Shown: positions 15,875 through 27,100, counted from the first letter of the stretch. The stretch: DNA of 64,000 nt from Streptomyces cyaneus (GCF_004028635.1 NZ_RQJW01000003.1:682001-746000); one strand, 5' to 3'. Translations and numbers: made by a program. The notes: generated by a model from the sequence alone, not told the origin.

Positions 15875-17056
15875 TCACTGGACGTCACTGAATGACGCGC
15901 CCGCCCGGCCGACCGCCAGGAGCGCCGCGCCGATGTCCGCCGCCGCTCGCGGATCGGACAGGGAGCGGCCCGTCACTTCCTCGACGCGGCGCAGCCGGTA
16001 GCGGACGGTGTTGGGGTGGACGAACAGACTCCGCGCCGCGTCCGTGGCGGAGCCGGCAGCGGCGTACCAGTGCTCCAGGGTCTCCAGGAGACGGGAGCGC
16101 TCCGCGACCGGGAGATCGAGCAGGGGCTGGAGGACCACCTCCACGAGGTGCGCCGCCTCGGCCGGAGCGGCGGCGACGACCATGGCCAGCGGGTTGTCGT
16201 CGAACCGCGCGACGCCGGGGCCGGTGCCCTGGAGGCCGGCCAGAGCCAGTCGGGCGAAGCGCAGAGCCTGGGGGGTGTCCCGCAGCGAGTGGAAGCACGG
16301 GCTGACGCCTACGCGGGCGCCCGCGCGACGCAGGATGCGCAGGCAGGTGTTCTCCGCCGTCGCCGTGGGCAGGGCGGCCAGACCGATCTGCTGGTCGGGC
16401 AGCAGCCGCCAGGCGAAGTGGACCTGGGCCTGACGCAGCGCCGCTTCCGTCCCCGCCAGCGGCTCCTCGCCGGGAGCGTCGGCCGCCGCCGCGACGACCA
16501 CGTACGGCCCACGGTCGGGCAGACCCAGCTCGCGGGCGGCCTCCCACAGCGTGCGGTCGGCGATGACGCCGGTGAACAGCGCCTCCACCAGTGCCGAGCG
16601 GCGCGCCTGACGCCGCGAGGTCAGCTCGGCGGTCGTCTCCCGGTAGGCCGCCGCCACCGCCTCCGCGTAGCGGCCGAACAGGGCCCAGATCTCCGCGGAC
16701 TGGGAGACCAGTTGGGCGTCGGTGACCTCGGGATGGGTGCGTGCCTCGGCGAGGATGTCCGTCCACAGGAGTTCGAAACCGATCCGGTACGCGTGCAGGG
16801 TGTCCGCCAGCGGCACGCCCTGCTCGGCGCGGAGCTGGCCGGTCTCCCGGGCCGGGCTCGGGTCCTTCGCGCCCGCGCGGCCGAGCTGCTTCAGGAGCAG
16901 GTCCGCGTTGGCGGTGCACGAGCGGCGCAGCGAGTCGAAGGGGATCAGTGACTCGTCCTTGTAGGCGTCGACGTCCGAGCGGATGCGCTGCGCCATCCGC
17001 TCGCCCAGTTCCGGCAGCCTCGCATGAAGCGCCGAGACCACCCCTGTGAGGTTCAT
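15875..17056 (-). CDS. PucR/CdaR-type helix-turn-helix regulator
   Basis: 393 residues. The N-terminal half is a helical sensor region (RsbT-cobinding-like, about 1-170), the middle a GGDEF-like PucR domain, and the C-terminus the PucR HTH: HWYAAAGSATDAARSLFVHP then NTVRYRLRRVEEVTG and SLSDPRAAADIGAAL. It is divergent from a fatty acyl-CoA ligase gene, with about 150 bases between the starts, and probably regulates it. A palindrome just upstream supports autoregulation. The start was set at the ATG where family homology begins; a longer open frame upstream overlaps the promoter region. A second PucR-type gene lies in the lipid locus at 29350-30570. Confidence 0.82.
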   Translation of the reverse strand: MNLTGVVSALHARLPELGERMAQRIRSDVDAYKDESLIPFDSLRRSCTANADLLLKQLGRAGAKDPSPARETGQLRAEQGVPLADTLHAYRIGFELLWTDILAEARTHPEVTDAQLVSQSAEIWALFGRYAEAVAAAYRETTAELTSRRQARRSALVEALFTGVIADRTLWEAARELGLPDRGPYVVVAAAADAPGEEPLAGTEAALRQAQVHFAWRLLPDQQIGLAALPTATAENTCLRILRRAGARVGVSPCFHSLRDTPQALRFARLALAGLQGTGPGVARFDDNPLAMVVAAAPAEAAHLVEVVLQPLLDLPVAERSRLLETLEHWYAAAGSATDAARSLFVHPNTVRYRLRRVEEVTGRSLSDPRAAADIGAALLAVGRAGASFSDVQ

Positions 17057-17079
17057 TCCCGCAGCGTAACGCCCATGTT

Positions 17080-17095
17080 TTGTTCTCGGGAACAA
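17080..17095. promoter_or_regulatory. Inverted repeat in the pucR/acyl-CoA ligase divergent promoter region
   Basis: TTGTTC-TCGG-GAACAA, six-base arms, lies 24 bases upstream of the pucR-like start and in the intergenic space shared with the acyl-CoA ligase. A candidate operator; no binding evidence. Confidence 0.4.
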
Positions 17096-17205
17096 TCCCG
17101 GAGGGCAGACGCTGTCACACCGCACATAGGCCGTCGCCGCGGACATCTGCACGATGTCGTCAACGTGAACAGCGGATTTCGACGGCGACTTTCGTGGAGG
17201 CGGTC

Positions 17206-18693
17206 ATGGCCAATCTGGCTCAGTTCCTGGTGGAGACGGCACGGCGACAGCCGGAACGCCCCGCGCTGCGACTGGGAGGCCAGGTCACCAGCTACGCGGA
17301 ACTCGACGAGCGCAGCGCCCGCGCCGCCGCGCTGTTGCGGGCCGAGGGCGTACGGCCCGGAGACCGGGTCGCTCTGATGCTGCCCAACGTTCCCGAGTTC
17401 GTCGTCCTGTACTACGGCGTGCTGCGCGCCGGAGCGGTCGTCGTGCCGATGAACCCGCTGCTGAAGGCCCGGGAGACCGACTACCACCTGCGCGACTCGG
17501 GCGCGGAGCTGCTCTTCGATTGGCACCAGGCGCCGGGCGAGGGCGCGCAGGGCGCGGCCGCCGCCGGAGTACGGCACATGGCCGTCGAGCCTGCTGCCTT
17601 CGCGGGCATGCTGGCCGGTCACGAGCCGCTGCCGGAGGTGAGCGAGCCGGACAGCGAGGACGTGGCCGTGCTGCTGTACACCTCGGGCACCACCGGCCGC
17701 CCCAAGGGCGCCACTCTCACTCACACCGGGCTGCGGCACAACACCGAGGTCAACGCGGTGCATGTGCAGCGGATGACGGCGGATGACGTGGTCGTGGGCT
17801 GCCTGCCGCTCTTCCACATCTTCGGGCAGATCTGCACGATGAGCGTGACCGTCCGCGCCGGTGCCTCGCTCATCCTGATCCCCCGCTTCGACCCGCAGAC
17901 CGTGCTGGAGGCCATCGCCCGCGACCGGGCAACGGTCTTCGAGGGCGTACCGACCATGTACGCGGCGCTGCTCCAGCATCCGTCGGACGCCGACGTGTCC
18001 ACGCTGCGGATGTGCGTCTCCGGCGGGGCCTCGCTGCCGGTGGAGATCCTGCACGGCTTCGAGCGTCGCTTCGGCTGCGTGGTGCTGGAGGGCTTCGGCA
18101 TGTCCGAGACCAGTCCGGTGGTCACGTTCAACCACCCCGACCGGCCGCGCAAGGCCGGCTCCATCGGCACCCCGATCAAGGACGTGGAGGTGCGGCTCCT
18201 CGACGACAAGGGCCAGGACGTGGCTCCCGGCGAGATCGGTGAACTGGCCGTGCGCGGGCCGAACGTGATGAAGGGGTACTGGAAGCGCCCGGAGGAGACG
18301 GCGGCCACCATCCCGGACGGCTGGCTGCGCAGCGGCGACCTCGCGCGGCAGGACGAGGACGGCTACCTGTACATCGTCGACCGCAAGAAGGACATGATCA
18401 TCCGCGGTGGCTACAACGTCTACCCGCGCGAGATCGAGGAGGTGCTCCACGAGCACCCGGCCGTCGCGCTGGCCGCGGTGGTGGGCGTGGCCGACGCGCA
18501 TCTGGGCGAGGAGATCGCGGCCGCGGTGGTGCTGCGCCCGAACGCGCAGGCCACGCCCGACGAGCTCCAACTGTTCGTCAAGGAGCGGGTGGCGGCGTAC
18601 AAGTACCCGCGCGAGGTGTGGCTCGTGGACGCACTCCCGACCGGCCCCAGCGGCAAGATCCTCAAGAGGGAGATCAGCGCGCCGGCGAGGTGA
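17206..18693 (+). CDS. Long-chain fatty acyl-CoA ligase (FadD type)
   Basis: 495 residues, ANL superfamily. AMP-binding motifs are in order: LLYTSGTTGRPKGATLTH at about 152-169 (P-loop), GFGMSETSP near 301, GWLRSGDLARQDEDGYLYIV followed by DRKKDMIIRGGYNVYPREIE near 385-410, and the catalytic lysine in PTGPSGKILKRE near the end. It lacks the insertion that marks fatty acyl-AMP ligases, so it should form acyl-CoA. GTGGAGG lies five bases before the ATG. It is divergent from the PucR-type regulator and upstream of the mycolate-like locus, and may supply or recycle fatty acyl-CoA for it. Confidence 0.87.
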   Translation: MANLAQFLVETARRQPERPALRLGGQVTSYAELDERSARAAALLRAEGVRPGDRVALMLPNVPEFVVLYYGVLRAGAVVVPMNPLLKARETDYHLRDSGAELLFDWHQAPGEGAQGAAAAGVRHMAVEPAAFAGMLAGHEPLPEVSEPDSEDVAVLLYTSGTTGRPKGATLTHTGLRHNTEVNAVHVQRMTADDVVVGCLPLFHIFGQICTMSVTVRAGASLILIPRFDPQTVLEAIARDRATVFEGVPTMYAALLQHPSDADVSTLRMCVSGGASLPVEILHGFERRFGCVVLEGFGMSETSPVVTFNHPDRPRKAGSIGTPIKDVEVRLLDDKGQDVAPGEIGELAVRGPNVMKGYWKRPEETAATIPDGWLRSGDLARQDEDGYLYIVDRKKDMIIRGGYNVYPREIEEVLHEHPAVALAAVVGVADAHLGEEIAAAVVLRPNAQATPDELQLFVKERVAAYKYPREVWLVDALPTGPSGKILKREISAPAR

Positions 18694-18838
18694 GGTCGAT
18701 GTGGCCGAGTCAGCCGGGTGACGCGTAGCAACGCCTGACGCGTTCCCGGGCGCTCGAGCGGCCCGAGCCCTGGGGGCCTCGTTCTCCCTCAGGGCGTCAG
18801 GGTGATCCGGACGGCGGACCAAGCCGGAGACGGCAGCC

Positions 18839-20480
18839 TCAGGGTTGGTGTGAGGCGTCGGCGAGCCAGTCCTGCAGTTCCAGGTGGCGGAACTGGTAGG
18901 CGATGCCGACACGTCGAAGCAGGCCGGCATCGGTTGCCCACTCCAGGAACCTGCGCAGCCGCCAGGCCAGAGCCCGGGACGCTGATCCTGAGGGGTTTGC
19001 AGCCATACCCGGGCAGCCCACGAAGGCTCTGGCCACGGAAGTGTCCATGACGCCCCAACTACGGCAAGGGCCAATACGATGCACAGGGCCGGCAAGAAGG
19101 TGGCGCCGTCCGCCCACAGGGACAGGGCGGCAACCCCCAGGGGCAGCACCGCGTAGAGGGCGCCGTGGACGATGCGGGGACGACTGCCTGCCAAAGGCCA
19201 CAGTTCGTACAGGACCAGATCGGTGCTGGACAGGGTCCGGCCGGCCACGGTACGGCTGGTGGCGGCATTGGTGTTCAGATAACCGGCCAGCGCTCCCATC
19301 CAGGCTCGGACTTGAGCGGGGGTGTAGGTGCCGCCCCACGGAGTGCGGGGCGGAGCAGGTCTTGGGGCAAGTGCAGGTAAGCGCCGGTGAGATCGCGCTG
19401 CTCATGTACGGTCACGGCCACGGTCAGCCGCCACGGGGTGGACAACGCCCGCGCCAGCGGCGAGGACGGGGTCCGGTCGAGGGTGTCCAGCACGCCCTGC
19501 CAGCGCGGCGAGCTCCCAACGCGCCTCTCGATGAACAGGCGGGCCTGGGCGGGACTGACCTGACCGATCTCCACTCGCGCGGCATCCTGGGCCCAGACCT
19601 CCAAGGCTTCCAACGCCTCGTACTGCCCGGTGCGGCAGGTGAGCACCAGGCTCGCTTTCGCCCGACCGCGTTGGTAGATGTTGAGCACCTCCAACGCCTG
19701 CCGGGCTCGAGAGCCGTATCCTGGCGTGTCGTTCCCGGCGTCCATCTCGTCCAGCCCGTCCAGTACGGGGAGGATGAGCCCCGCGTCCATCAACGCCGCG
19801 GCGCCGGTTCGGGAGAGCCGATAGGTGCTCACCAGGTGCCGGCACACCCACGCCCGAACCAGCTGCACTGCCTTGTCCGGATCAAGGACGGTCCTCGCAC
19901 CCTCGTCCCACCCAGCCCCGGGTTGAGTGACGGAGAGGGTGTCCCAAGAGGCCAGAGGCAGCCGTATCGGGACCGGGTCCTCAGGCTTGCGCTCCTCCAG
20001 CAGGGCGAGGAGGAGTTCGAGGGCAAGCACGGTCTTGCCCGCCCCCGGCGCCCCGGTGATCACCAAGCGTCCTGGCCGCAGCTGCTTGTAGTAGCTCACC
20101 ACATCGCTCAATCGTCCCTCCGCGGCAGCACCAGCAGCGTTACGTGCTGCAGCCGGACGGAACACGAAAGGCACGTTGATCGCCACGCCGTCCCCGCCGA
20201 GCAACTGCACCCGCGCGCCGGTCTCCACTCGCAGCACCACCCGCGCCAGCCGACCCGCCATGACCACCGGATCGTCCTCCTGGTGACGCTGCGCCCGCCA
20301 GGACATCCACGCCGACCAGCCCGCCATCGCAAGCCCCGCCAAGCCGATCGCCGCGCTGACCAAGTCGACATCACCGGGCTTCAACCCCGGTAAGAACCAC
20401 GCCACCAGGGCGACTAGTGCCACCAGTGTCGCCGCGCATACGAACCCCCAGAACCACGCGGCCGACCTAGGCATGTCCAT
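18839..20480 (-). pseudogene. Frameshifted NACHT-domain NTPase
   Basis: The first 401 codons are intact: two N-terminal membrane helices (about 10-30 and 40-60), a Walker A motif GAPGAGKT (143-150), the Walker B/NACHT signature LILPVLDGLDEMDAG and the TCRTGQYEAL sensor strand. Near 19340-19360 homology leaves this frame and resumes in a second frame (TPWGGTYTPAQVRAWMGALA, then GYLNTNAATSRTVAGR and STDLVLYELWPLAG with further membrane helices). Near 19000 it moves to a third frame ending RLRRFLEWATDAGLLRRVGI then AYQFRHLELQDWLA. The Leu/Gly/Ala repeat region usual before the C-terminus seems deleted. Intact Streptomyces homologues are large membrane-bound NACHT NTPases of unknown, possibly defensive, function. 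Confidence 0.8.
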
Positions 20481-20703
20481 GACTACAGATCATCGCAACC
20501 GCGACACACCCTGCGCCATGAATCAGACGCGACAACGCCCAGGGCGACCGCGGTCGGCAGCCGGAAACGCTGCGGGAGACAGTCCCTTGTCACACGGGGA
20601 TGAAATTCCGTTCCGGAGGACTCAACTCCCCCACAGCCAACAGTGATTCGCTCAGACATTCGCCCTCGCGCTGCCATATTCGACAACCACTTCGGAGGTG
20701 GTT

Positions 20704-22278
20704 GTGACCCAAGAGGCGACGACATCCGGTCCGGCGCAGGTGGTTGCGCACGCGCCCCAGAGCACCGTGGAACGCATCACTGACCTGGCCCGCCGCCACC
20801 AGCAGGCCCTGGTGCCGGGCGGGGCGAGGCGGCGCGAGGAGTTCGGGGCCCGGGAGCGGATCGAGCGGCTGGTGGACAAGGGATCCTTCAGCGAGACCGG
20901 CCTGTTCGTGCGGGCACGGCCCACCGGGGACGGCGGCCGACGGCCCTACGGCGACGGGGTGGTCACCGGGTACGGCACGGTCGACGGGCGCCGGGTGTGC
21001 GTGTTCGCCCAGGACTCCGCGGTCTTCGGCGGCAGCATGGGCGAGGCGTTCGGCGAGAAGACCCTCGCCCTCATGGACCTCGCCCTGAAGACCGGCTGCC
21101 CGGTCGTCGGGCTCAACGACGGCGGCGGCGCCCGTATCCAGGAGGGCGTCGCCTCGCTCGCCCTCTATGCCGAGCTGGTGCGACGCAACGTGCAGGCGTC
21201 CGGCGTGATTCCGCAGATCTCGGTCGTGCTGGGGCCGTGTGCGGGCGGGGCGGCCTACTCACCTTCCATCACCGACTTCACCGTGATGGTCGACGGCGCC
21301 TCGCACATGTTCGTCACCGGCCCCGACGTCATCGAGGCGGTCACCGGCGAGCGCGCCACCGCCGAGGAACTGGGCGGCGCCCGCACCAGTAACGCCGTCA
21401 ACGGCAACGCGCACTTCCTCGCGGCCGACGAGGAGGACGCCCTGGACGTCGTACGCGATCTGCTGTCGTATCTGCCGGCCAACAACCTGGAGCGGCCCCC
21501 GGAGTACGCGCCTGGCGACGCCCCCGAAACAGACCTGCTCGACTCCGTCGTCCCGGACCGGCTCGGGCAGGCCTACGACATGCGGGAGATCCTGCGGGCG
21601 GTGGTCGACGACGGTGAACTGCTGGAGGTGCAGGAGCTGTTCGCGCCGAACATCATCTGCGCCCTGGCGCGGGTCGAGGGCCGGTCGGTCGGCGTCGTCG
21701 CCAACCAGCCGCTGCACGCCGCCGGGGTCCTCGACATCGACGCCTCCGAGAAGGCCGCGCGTTTCGTACGATTCTGCGACGCGTTCGGCATTCCGCTGCT
21801 GACCTTCGCCGACGTCCCGGGCTATCTGTCCGGCGTACGACAGGAGCGCGGCGGCATCATCCGGCGCGGCGCCAAGCTGCTGTACGCCTATGCCGAGGCC
21901 ACCGTTCCCAAGGTCACGGTCGTGGTGCGCAAGGCGTACGGCGGCGGGTACGCGGTGATGGGTTCCAAGCACCTCGGGGCCGACATCAACCTCGCCTGGC
22001 CCACCGCCCGCATCGCCGTCATGGGCGCCGAGGGGGCGGTGGGTGTCCTGCACCGGCGCGAGCTGGCCGCCGCCGACGATCCCGAGGCGCTGCGCGCCCG
22101 CCTGGTCGCCTCGTACGAGCGCACCCACGGCACGCCCTACCTCGCCGCCGAACGCGGATACGTCGACGCCGTGATCGCCCCTCGCGACACCCGCGACCAC
22201 ATCTGCCGCGCCCTGAACGCCCTGCACGGCAAACGCGCGCCGCTGCCGCAGCGGCGGCACGGCAACATCCCGCTCTGA
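20704..22278 (+). CDS. Acyl-CoA carboxylase beta (carboxyltransferase) subunit, AccD4/PccB type
   Basis: 524 residues, the standard size. Both crotonase-fold carboxyltransferase halves are present: GVVTGYGTVDGRRVCVFAQD, GSMGEAFGEKTLALMDLA, GLNDGGGARIQEGVASLALY and GPCAGGAAYSPSITDF in the first, then FADVPGYLSGVRQERGGIIR, RKAYGGGYAVMGSKHLGADI and EGAVGVLHRREL in the second. It transfers carboxyl from biotinyl-AccA to an acyl-CoA. No AccA or epsilon subunit is encoded nearby, so a shared one must serve. The second GTG (20704) is taken as start because GGAGG lies five bases upstream. It opens the operon-like run with the acyl-AMP ligase and the Pks13-like synthase, where it would make the carboxyacyl extender. 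Confidence 0.87.
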   Translation: MTQEATTSGPAQVVAHAPQSTVERITDLARRHQQALVPGGARRREEFGARERIERLVDKGSFSETGLFVRARPTGDGGRRPYGDGVVTGYGTVDGRRVCVFAQDSAVFGGSMGEAFGEKTLALMDLALKTGCPVVGLNDGGGARIQEGVASLALYAELVRRNVQASGVIPQISVVLGPCAGGAAYSPSITDFTVMVDGASHMFVTGPDVIEAVTGERATAEELGGARTSNAVNGNAHFLAADEEDALDVVRDLLSYLPANNLERPPEYAPGDAPETDLLDSVVPDRLGQAYDMREILRAVVDDGELLEVQELFAPNIICALARVEGRSVGVVANQPLHAAGVLDIDASEKAARFVRFCDAFGIPLLTFADVPGYLSGVRQERGGIIRRGAKLLYAYAEATVPKVTVVVRKAYGGGYAVMGSKHLGADINLAWPTARIAVMGAEGAVGVLHRRELAAADDPEALRARLVASYERTHGTPYLAAERGYVDAVIAPRDTRDHICRALNALHGKRAPLPQRRHGNIPL

Positions 22279-22340
22279 GCCCCCCATCCGAGCCCTCAAC
22301 AGGCCTCCCGCCGATCCCGCGACGTCAGGAGCCACACCAG

Positions 22341-24170
22341 ATGGACAGCCGCCGCCCCCCACTCGCGCCCGCGTGCCGGACCCTGCCCCAGTACGTACGT
22401 CACTGGGCCGAAACCACCCCCGACCGCCGGGCGTTCACCTTCGTCGAGTACCCGGCACCGCACTCACGCGGCGTCCACCGCACCCTGACCTGGCGACGCC
22501 TGGACCTGCGCGTGCGCGCCCTCGCCGCCCGCCTCGCCGAGCAGGCCGAACCGGGCGCGCGTGTCGCGTTGCTGTGTCCGCAGGGCACGGAGTACGTCAC
22601 CGGGTTCCTGGCGGCGCTCACCGCCGGGCTGGTCGCCGTACCGCTGTATCCGCCCGGCCTGCCCGGGCACTCGGACCGGCTCTCGGGTGTCCTGGCCGAC
22701 GCACGTCCGGCGGCCGTCGTGACGACGAGTCGCGTACGGCAGGAGGTGCGGGATCTCTGTGAGCGGGCGGTGAACGGCGCCGACAAGCCGATGCGGATCG
22801 TCTGTGCCGACGAGGTGCCTGACGACGACGCCCAGGGGTGGCGGCCGGTCGACGCGGATGCCGGGGCGATCGCCTATCTCCAGTACACCTCCGGTTCGAC
22901 GCGTGCACCGGCGGGCGTGGAGATCACCCACGCCAACGTCGTCGCCAACGCCCGGCAGGCGCTGACCGCCTACGGCGCCGACGCCCATCCGGTGACCTGC
23001 GTGGGCTGGTTGCCGCTCTACCACGACATGGGGCTGGTGCTCAGCGTCGCCGCACCCGTGGTGCGCGGTGTGCTGTCGGTGCTGATGGACCCGGCCGCCT
23101 TCCTGAACGAGCCCGTGCGCTGGCTCCGGCTGCTCGGCGCGCACCCGCGAACCGTGAGCGCAGCGCCCAACTTCGCCTACGACTACTGCGTCGGCGCCGT
23201 CACCGACGACCAGAAGACGGATCTGCGTCTCGACAGTGTCACCGCGCTGATCAACGGCAGCGAGCCGGTCCGCCCGGGCACGGCCGACCGCTTCCACGCC
23301 ACCTTCGCCGACCGGGGCCTGCCCGCCACGGCCCACTGTCCCTCGTACGGGCTCGCCGAGGCCACCGTCTTCGTCAGTGCCGCCCGGCCCGGTGAGCCGC
23401 TCGGCCGGTTCGCTCTCGACCGGGACGCCCTGGCTTCCGGGAAGGCCCTGCCCGCACGGCCCGACGACCCCAGGGCCGTGCTGCTGGCGGGCTGCGGCAC
23501 CCCGGCCGGCCAGCGGGTCCGGATCGCCGACCCCGTCACCCGTGCCGTCCTGTCCGAGGGGGAGGTCGGGGAGATCTGGGTGCAGGGGCCCAACGTCGGC
23601 CGCGGTTACTGGAATCGGGAGGAGGAGAGCGAGCGGGTCTTCGGGGCGGAGTTCGCCGGCGGCTCGGACGCGCCGGGTGGGCGGTGGCTGCGTACCGGCG
23701 ACCTGGGCGCGGTGCTGGACGGGCAGTTGATCGTCACCGGGCGGCTGAAGGACCTCGTCATCGTCGACGGTCGCAACCACTACCCGCAGGACCTGGAGGC
23801 CACGGCCCAGGAAGCGCATCCGGCTGTGCGCCGCGACCGTCTCGCCGCCTTCGCCGTGCCCGGTGCCGCGGGTGAGCGGGCGGTCGTGGTGGCCGAGCAC
23901 GTACGGACCGTGTCCCTGGCCGAGCTCGATGTGCGGGCCGTGGTGCGGGCCGTGCGCGGCGCCGTCTCCGCGCGGCACGGGCTGCGGCTCGCCGACGTCG
24001 TGCTCGTGCCGCCGGGCACGGTGGCGCGGACCTCCAGTGGGAAGGTGTCGCGGGCTCTGACGCGGGCGCGATACGTGGAGGGTGCGTACACGCAGGGCGG
24101 CGACGCGAAGGCGGGCGGCACGCCACCAACCGACACCGCAGCGGGTGCCACGTCGAGGGCCGCACGATGA
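22341..24170 (+). CDS. Fatty acyl-AMP ligase (FadD32-like FAAL)
   Basis: 609 residues, the length of FAALs rather than acyl-CoA ligases. Characteristic motifs are AVPLYPPGLPGHSDRL, the P-loop YLQYTSGSTRAPAGVEITHA at about 179-198, GWLPLYHDMGLVL, AAPNFAYDYCV, the AMP-binding YGLAEATVFV and GRLKDLVIVDGRNHYPQDLE near 470. In FAALs the product acyl-AMP is passed to an acyl carrier protein rather than to CoA. The stop overlaps the start of the PKS by four bases (ATGA), so the natural acceptor is the N-terminal ACP of that synthase, as with FadD32 and Pks13 in mycobacteria. AGGAG lies about 10 bases upstream of the ATG. Confidence 0.9.
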   Translation: MDSRRPPLAPACRTLPQYVRHWAETTPDRRAFTFVEYPAPHSRGVHRTLTWRRLDLRVRALAARLAEQAEPGARVALLCPQGTEYVTGFLAALTAGLVAVPLYPPGLPGHSDRLSGVLADARPAAVVTTSRVRQEVRDLCERAVNGADKPMRIVCADEVPDDDAQGWRPVDADAGAIAYLQYTSGSTRAPAGVEITHANVVANARQALTAYGADAHPVTCVGWLPLYHDMGLVLSVAAPVVRGVLSVLMDPAAFLNEPVRWLRLLGAHPRTVSAAPNFAYDYCVGAVTDDQKTDLRLDSVTALINGSEPVRPGTADRFHATFADRGLPATAHCPSYGLAEATVFVSAARPGEPLGRFALDRDALASGKALPARPDDPRAVLLAGCGTPAGQRVRIADPVTRAVLSEGEVGEIWVQGPNVGRGYWNREEESERVFGAEFAGGSDAPGGRWLRTGDLGAVLDGQLIVTGRLKDLVIVDGRNHYPQDLEATAQEAHPAVRRDRLAAFAVPGAAGERAVVVAEHVRTVSLAELDVRAVVRAVRGAVSARHGLRLADVVLVPPGTVARTSSGKVSRALTRARYVEGAYTQGGDAKAGGTPPTDTAAGATSRAAR

Positions 24171-27100
24171 GGCGCGTCGACGCGGCGGCGCTGCGTCGGC
24201 TGATCGCCGAGCGGGTGGCTTCCTGGCACGGCACGGCGCCCGAGGACGTCCCGATGGACCAGCAGCTCGCGGACCTCGGCATGTCCTCGCGGGACGCGGT
24301 CGCCCTGGCCGGGGAGTTGTCCCGCGCCACGGGCTGCGAACTGCCGCCGACCTTGCTGTGGGAGGCGCCGACCGGGGAGGCGCTGGTGGCGCGGCTGTGC
24401 GGTACGGCCCCGGGGCCCGCGCCGCTCGTCATGGCGCCCGGATCGCCCGCCGAGCCCGTCGCGGTCATCGGCGTCGGCTGCCGGCTGCCCGGCGGGGTGC
24501 ACGGGCCCGGCGACTACTGGCGGCTGCTGTGCGAGGGCGTGGACGCGATCCGGCGCGTGCCCGAGGACCGCTGGCGGGACTTCACCGCCTTCCCGCCCGC
24601 AGATGCGCATCCCTACGGCGGTTACCTGGACGACATCGCCGGGTTCGACGCGGACTTCTTCCGCATCACCCCGCGCGAGGCCGCCGTGATGGACCCCCAG
24701 CAGCGGATCCTGCTGGAGGTCGTCCACGAGGCGCTCGACCACGCCGCCGTTCCGGCCGCGTCCCTGGCGGGGACCGCCACCGGCGTCTTCGTCGGGGTCT
24801 CCGCCCCGGAGTACGGACAGCTCACGGGCGCGGATCCGGCCGCCGTCGACCCGTGGGCGCCCGCCGGTGCGGCCCTGAGCGTCACCGCGGGGCGGCTGGC
24901 GTACGTCCTGGACACGCGCGGGCCTTGTCTGGCTGTGGACACCGCCTGCTCGTCCTCGCTGGTCGCGGTGCACCACGCCTGCGTCAGCCTGCGGGCGGGT
25001 GAGAGCGACACGGCGATCGCCGCCGGGGTCAATCTGCTGCTGTCGCCCGCCGTCACGGTCGCCTTCCGGAGGGCGGGCGCCCTCGCACCGGACGGCCGGT
25101 GCAAGCCGTTCTCGGCGGCGGCCGACGGCATCGGGCGCGGCGAGGGCTGTGCGGCCGTGGTCCTCAAGCGGCTGTCCCACGCCGAGCGCGACGGCGACCG
25201 GGTGCTGGCCGTGATCCGTACGACGGCCGTCAACTCCGACGGCCGGTCGAACGGTCTCATGGCCCCCAACCCGGCAGCCCAGCGCGCCCTGTTGGAGACG
25301 GCCTACGCGCGGGCCGGGCTCAACCCGGCGCACGTCGACCATGTCGAGGCGCACGGTACCGGCACCCCGCTGGGCGACCCGATCGAGGCGGGCGCACTCG
25401 GCGCGGTCCTCGCGCCCGGCCGCGACCCCGATCAGCCGCTGCTGCTGGGCTCGGTCAAGGGCAACCTCGGTCACCTGGAGTCCGCCGCCGGAGTGGCCGG
25501 CCTGGTGAAGACCGTGCTCGCCCTGCACCACGACCTCATCCCGCCCTCCCTGCACAGCGCGGACGGCAGCGCCCTGCGCGACGACCGGCTGCGCGTCGTG
25601 AATGAGCCCGAACCGTGGCCCCGCTACGGCGGCACCGCCACCGCCGGAGTCTCCGGTTTCGGTTTCGGCGGCACCAACGCCCATGTCGTGCTGGAGGAAT
25701 GGCGACCCGTCAGCCCGCCCTCTCCCTCTGCTGACGAGCCCGCCGCCCGTCTGCACCTCTTCTCCGGCGCCGACATCGAGCGGGTCCGCGACACCGCGGG
25801 CCGGCTCGCCGCATGGCTTCGAACGCCCGAGGGGAGCGTCGCGCACCCCGCCGACGTGGCGCGCACACTCGCCGGGCGCACCGGCCGCGGACCCGTACGT
25901 GCCGCGGTCGTGGCGCGTGACCGTGACGAACTCGCCATCGCCCTGGACGAGTTGGCAGCCGGCCGCCCGGACGGGCGGATCGCGACCGGTGACCGGGACC
26001 TTGTGGGCCCCGGCACGGTGTGGGTCTTCTCCGGGTACGGCACCCAGTGGCCCGGCATGGCACGCCGGCTGCTCGCCGAGGAACCCGCGTTCGCCGCCGC
26101 CGTGGAGAAGCTCGACCCGCAGCTCGCCGGGGAGTGCGGCGGCGTGTCACTGTACGACCACCTGGCGTCCGGTACCGGCCTGGACCGCCTGGAGACCGCC
26201 CAGCCCCTGCTGTTCGGCTTGCAGTTGGCACTCGCCGAACTGTGGCGCTCGTACGGTGTCGAGCCCACGGCCGTGATCGGCCACTCCATGGGCGAGGTGG
26301 CGGCAAGTGTGTGCGCGGGTGCCCTGGATGTGACCGACGGGGCGCGGGTCATCGCCGTACGCGCTCGCTTGCTGAGCGGGCTGCGGGGCGGTGCGATGGC
26401 CGTCGTCGACCTGGACGACTCCGAACTCGACCACCTGGAACGGGACTTCCCCGGGGTCCATGTCGCCGTTCACTCCTCGCCGCGGCAGAAGGTCGTGGCA
26501 GGAGCTGAGGCAGCGGTGGAGCGTCTGGTGAGCCGTCTCCAACAGGAGGGCCGAGGCGTCCGGGCGATGCGGGTCGTGGGCGCCGGGCACTCCCCGCAGG
26601 TCGACGCGCTGCTGCCGGAGCTGACCGATGCGCTGGCCGGTGTGCGGGGGCGCCGGGCGCGCGTCCCCGTGTACTCCACCGTCCTCGACGACCCCCGCGG
26701 CGAGAGCGCGTTCGACGCCGACCACTGGGCCGCCAACCTGCGACGGCCCGTACACCTGGACCGGGCCGTCGCGGCAGCGGCCGCCGACGGACACACCGCG
26801 TTCGTCGAGATCTCGCCCCATCCGGTGCTCACGGGCGCCCTCACCGCCACGGTGCCCGGCGCGCTCGCGCTGGCCACGCTGCGCCGTGACGCGGACGGAT
26901 CGGCGGCGTTCGCCGGGCAGTTGGGCGCCCTGTACGCGGCGGGGCAGCGGCTGCCGCTGCCACCCGGCCGGGTCATCGACCTGCCCGGTCCGCGCTGGCG
27001 GCATGTGCGCCACTGGTGGACGGACGGGAGGGCGGGGGCGGTGAGCGGGCCGGTGGTGTCGCGGCCGGCGGGTGAGCCGGCGTCGGTCGAACGGCACACG

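Noticed and set aside
17053..19299. Very long minus-strand open frame opposite the acyl-CoA ligase gene
   Set aside because: Its right part is the second frame of the NACHT pseudogene, and the rest is an antisense shadow of the ligase in GC-rich DNA. It shows no motifs and no start site.
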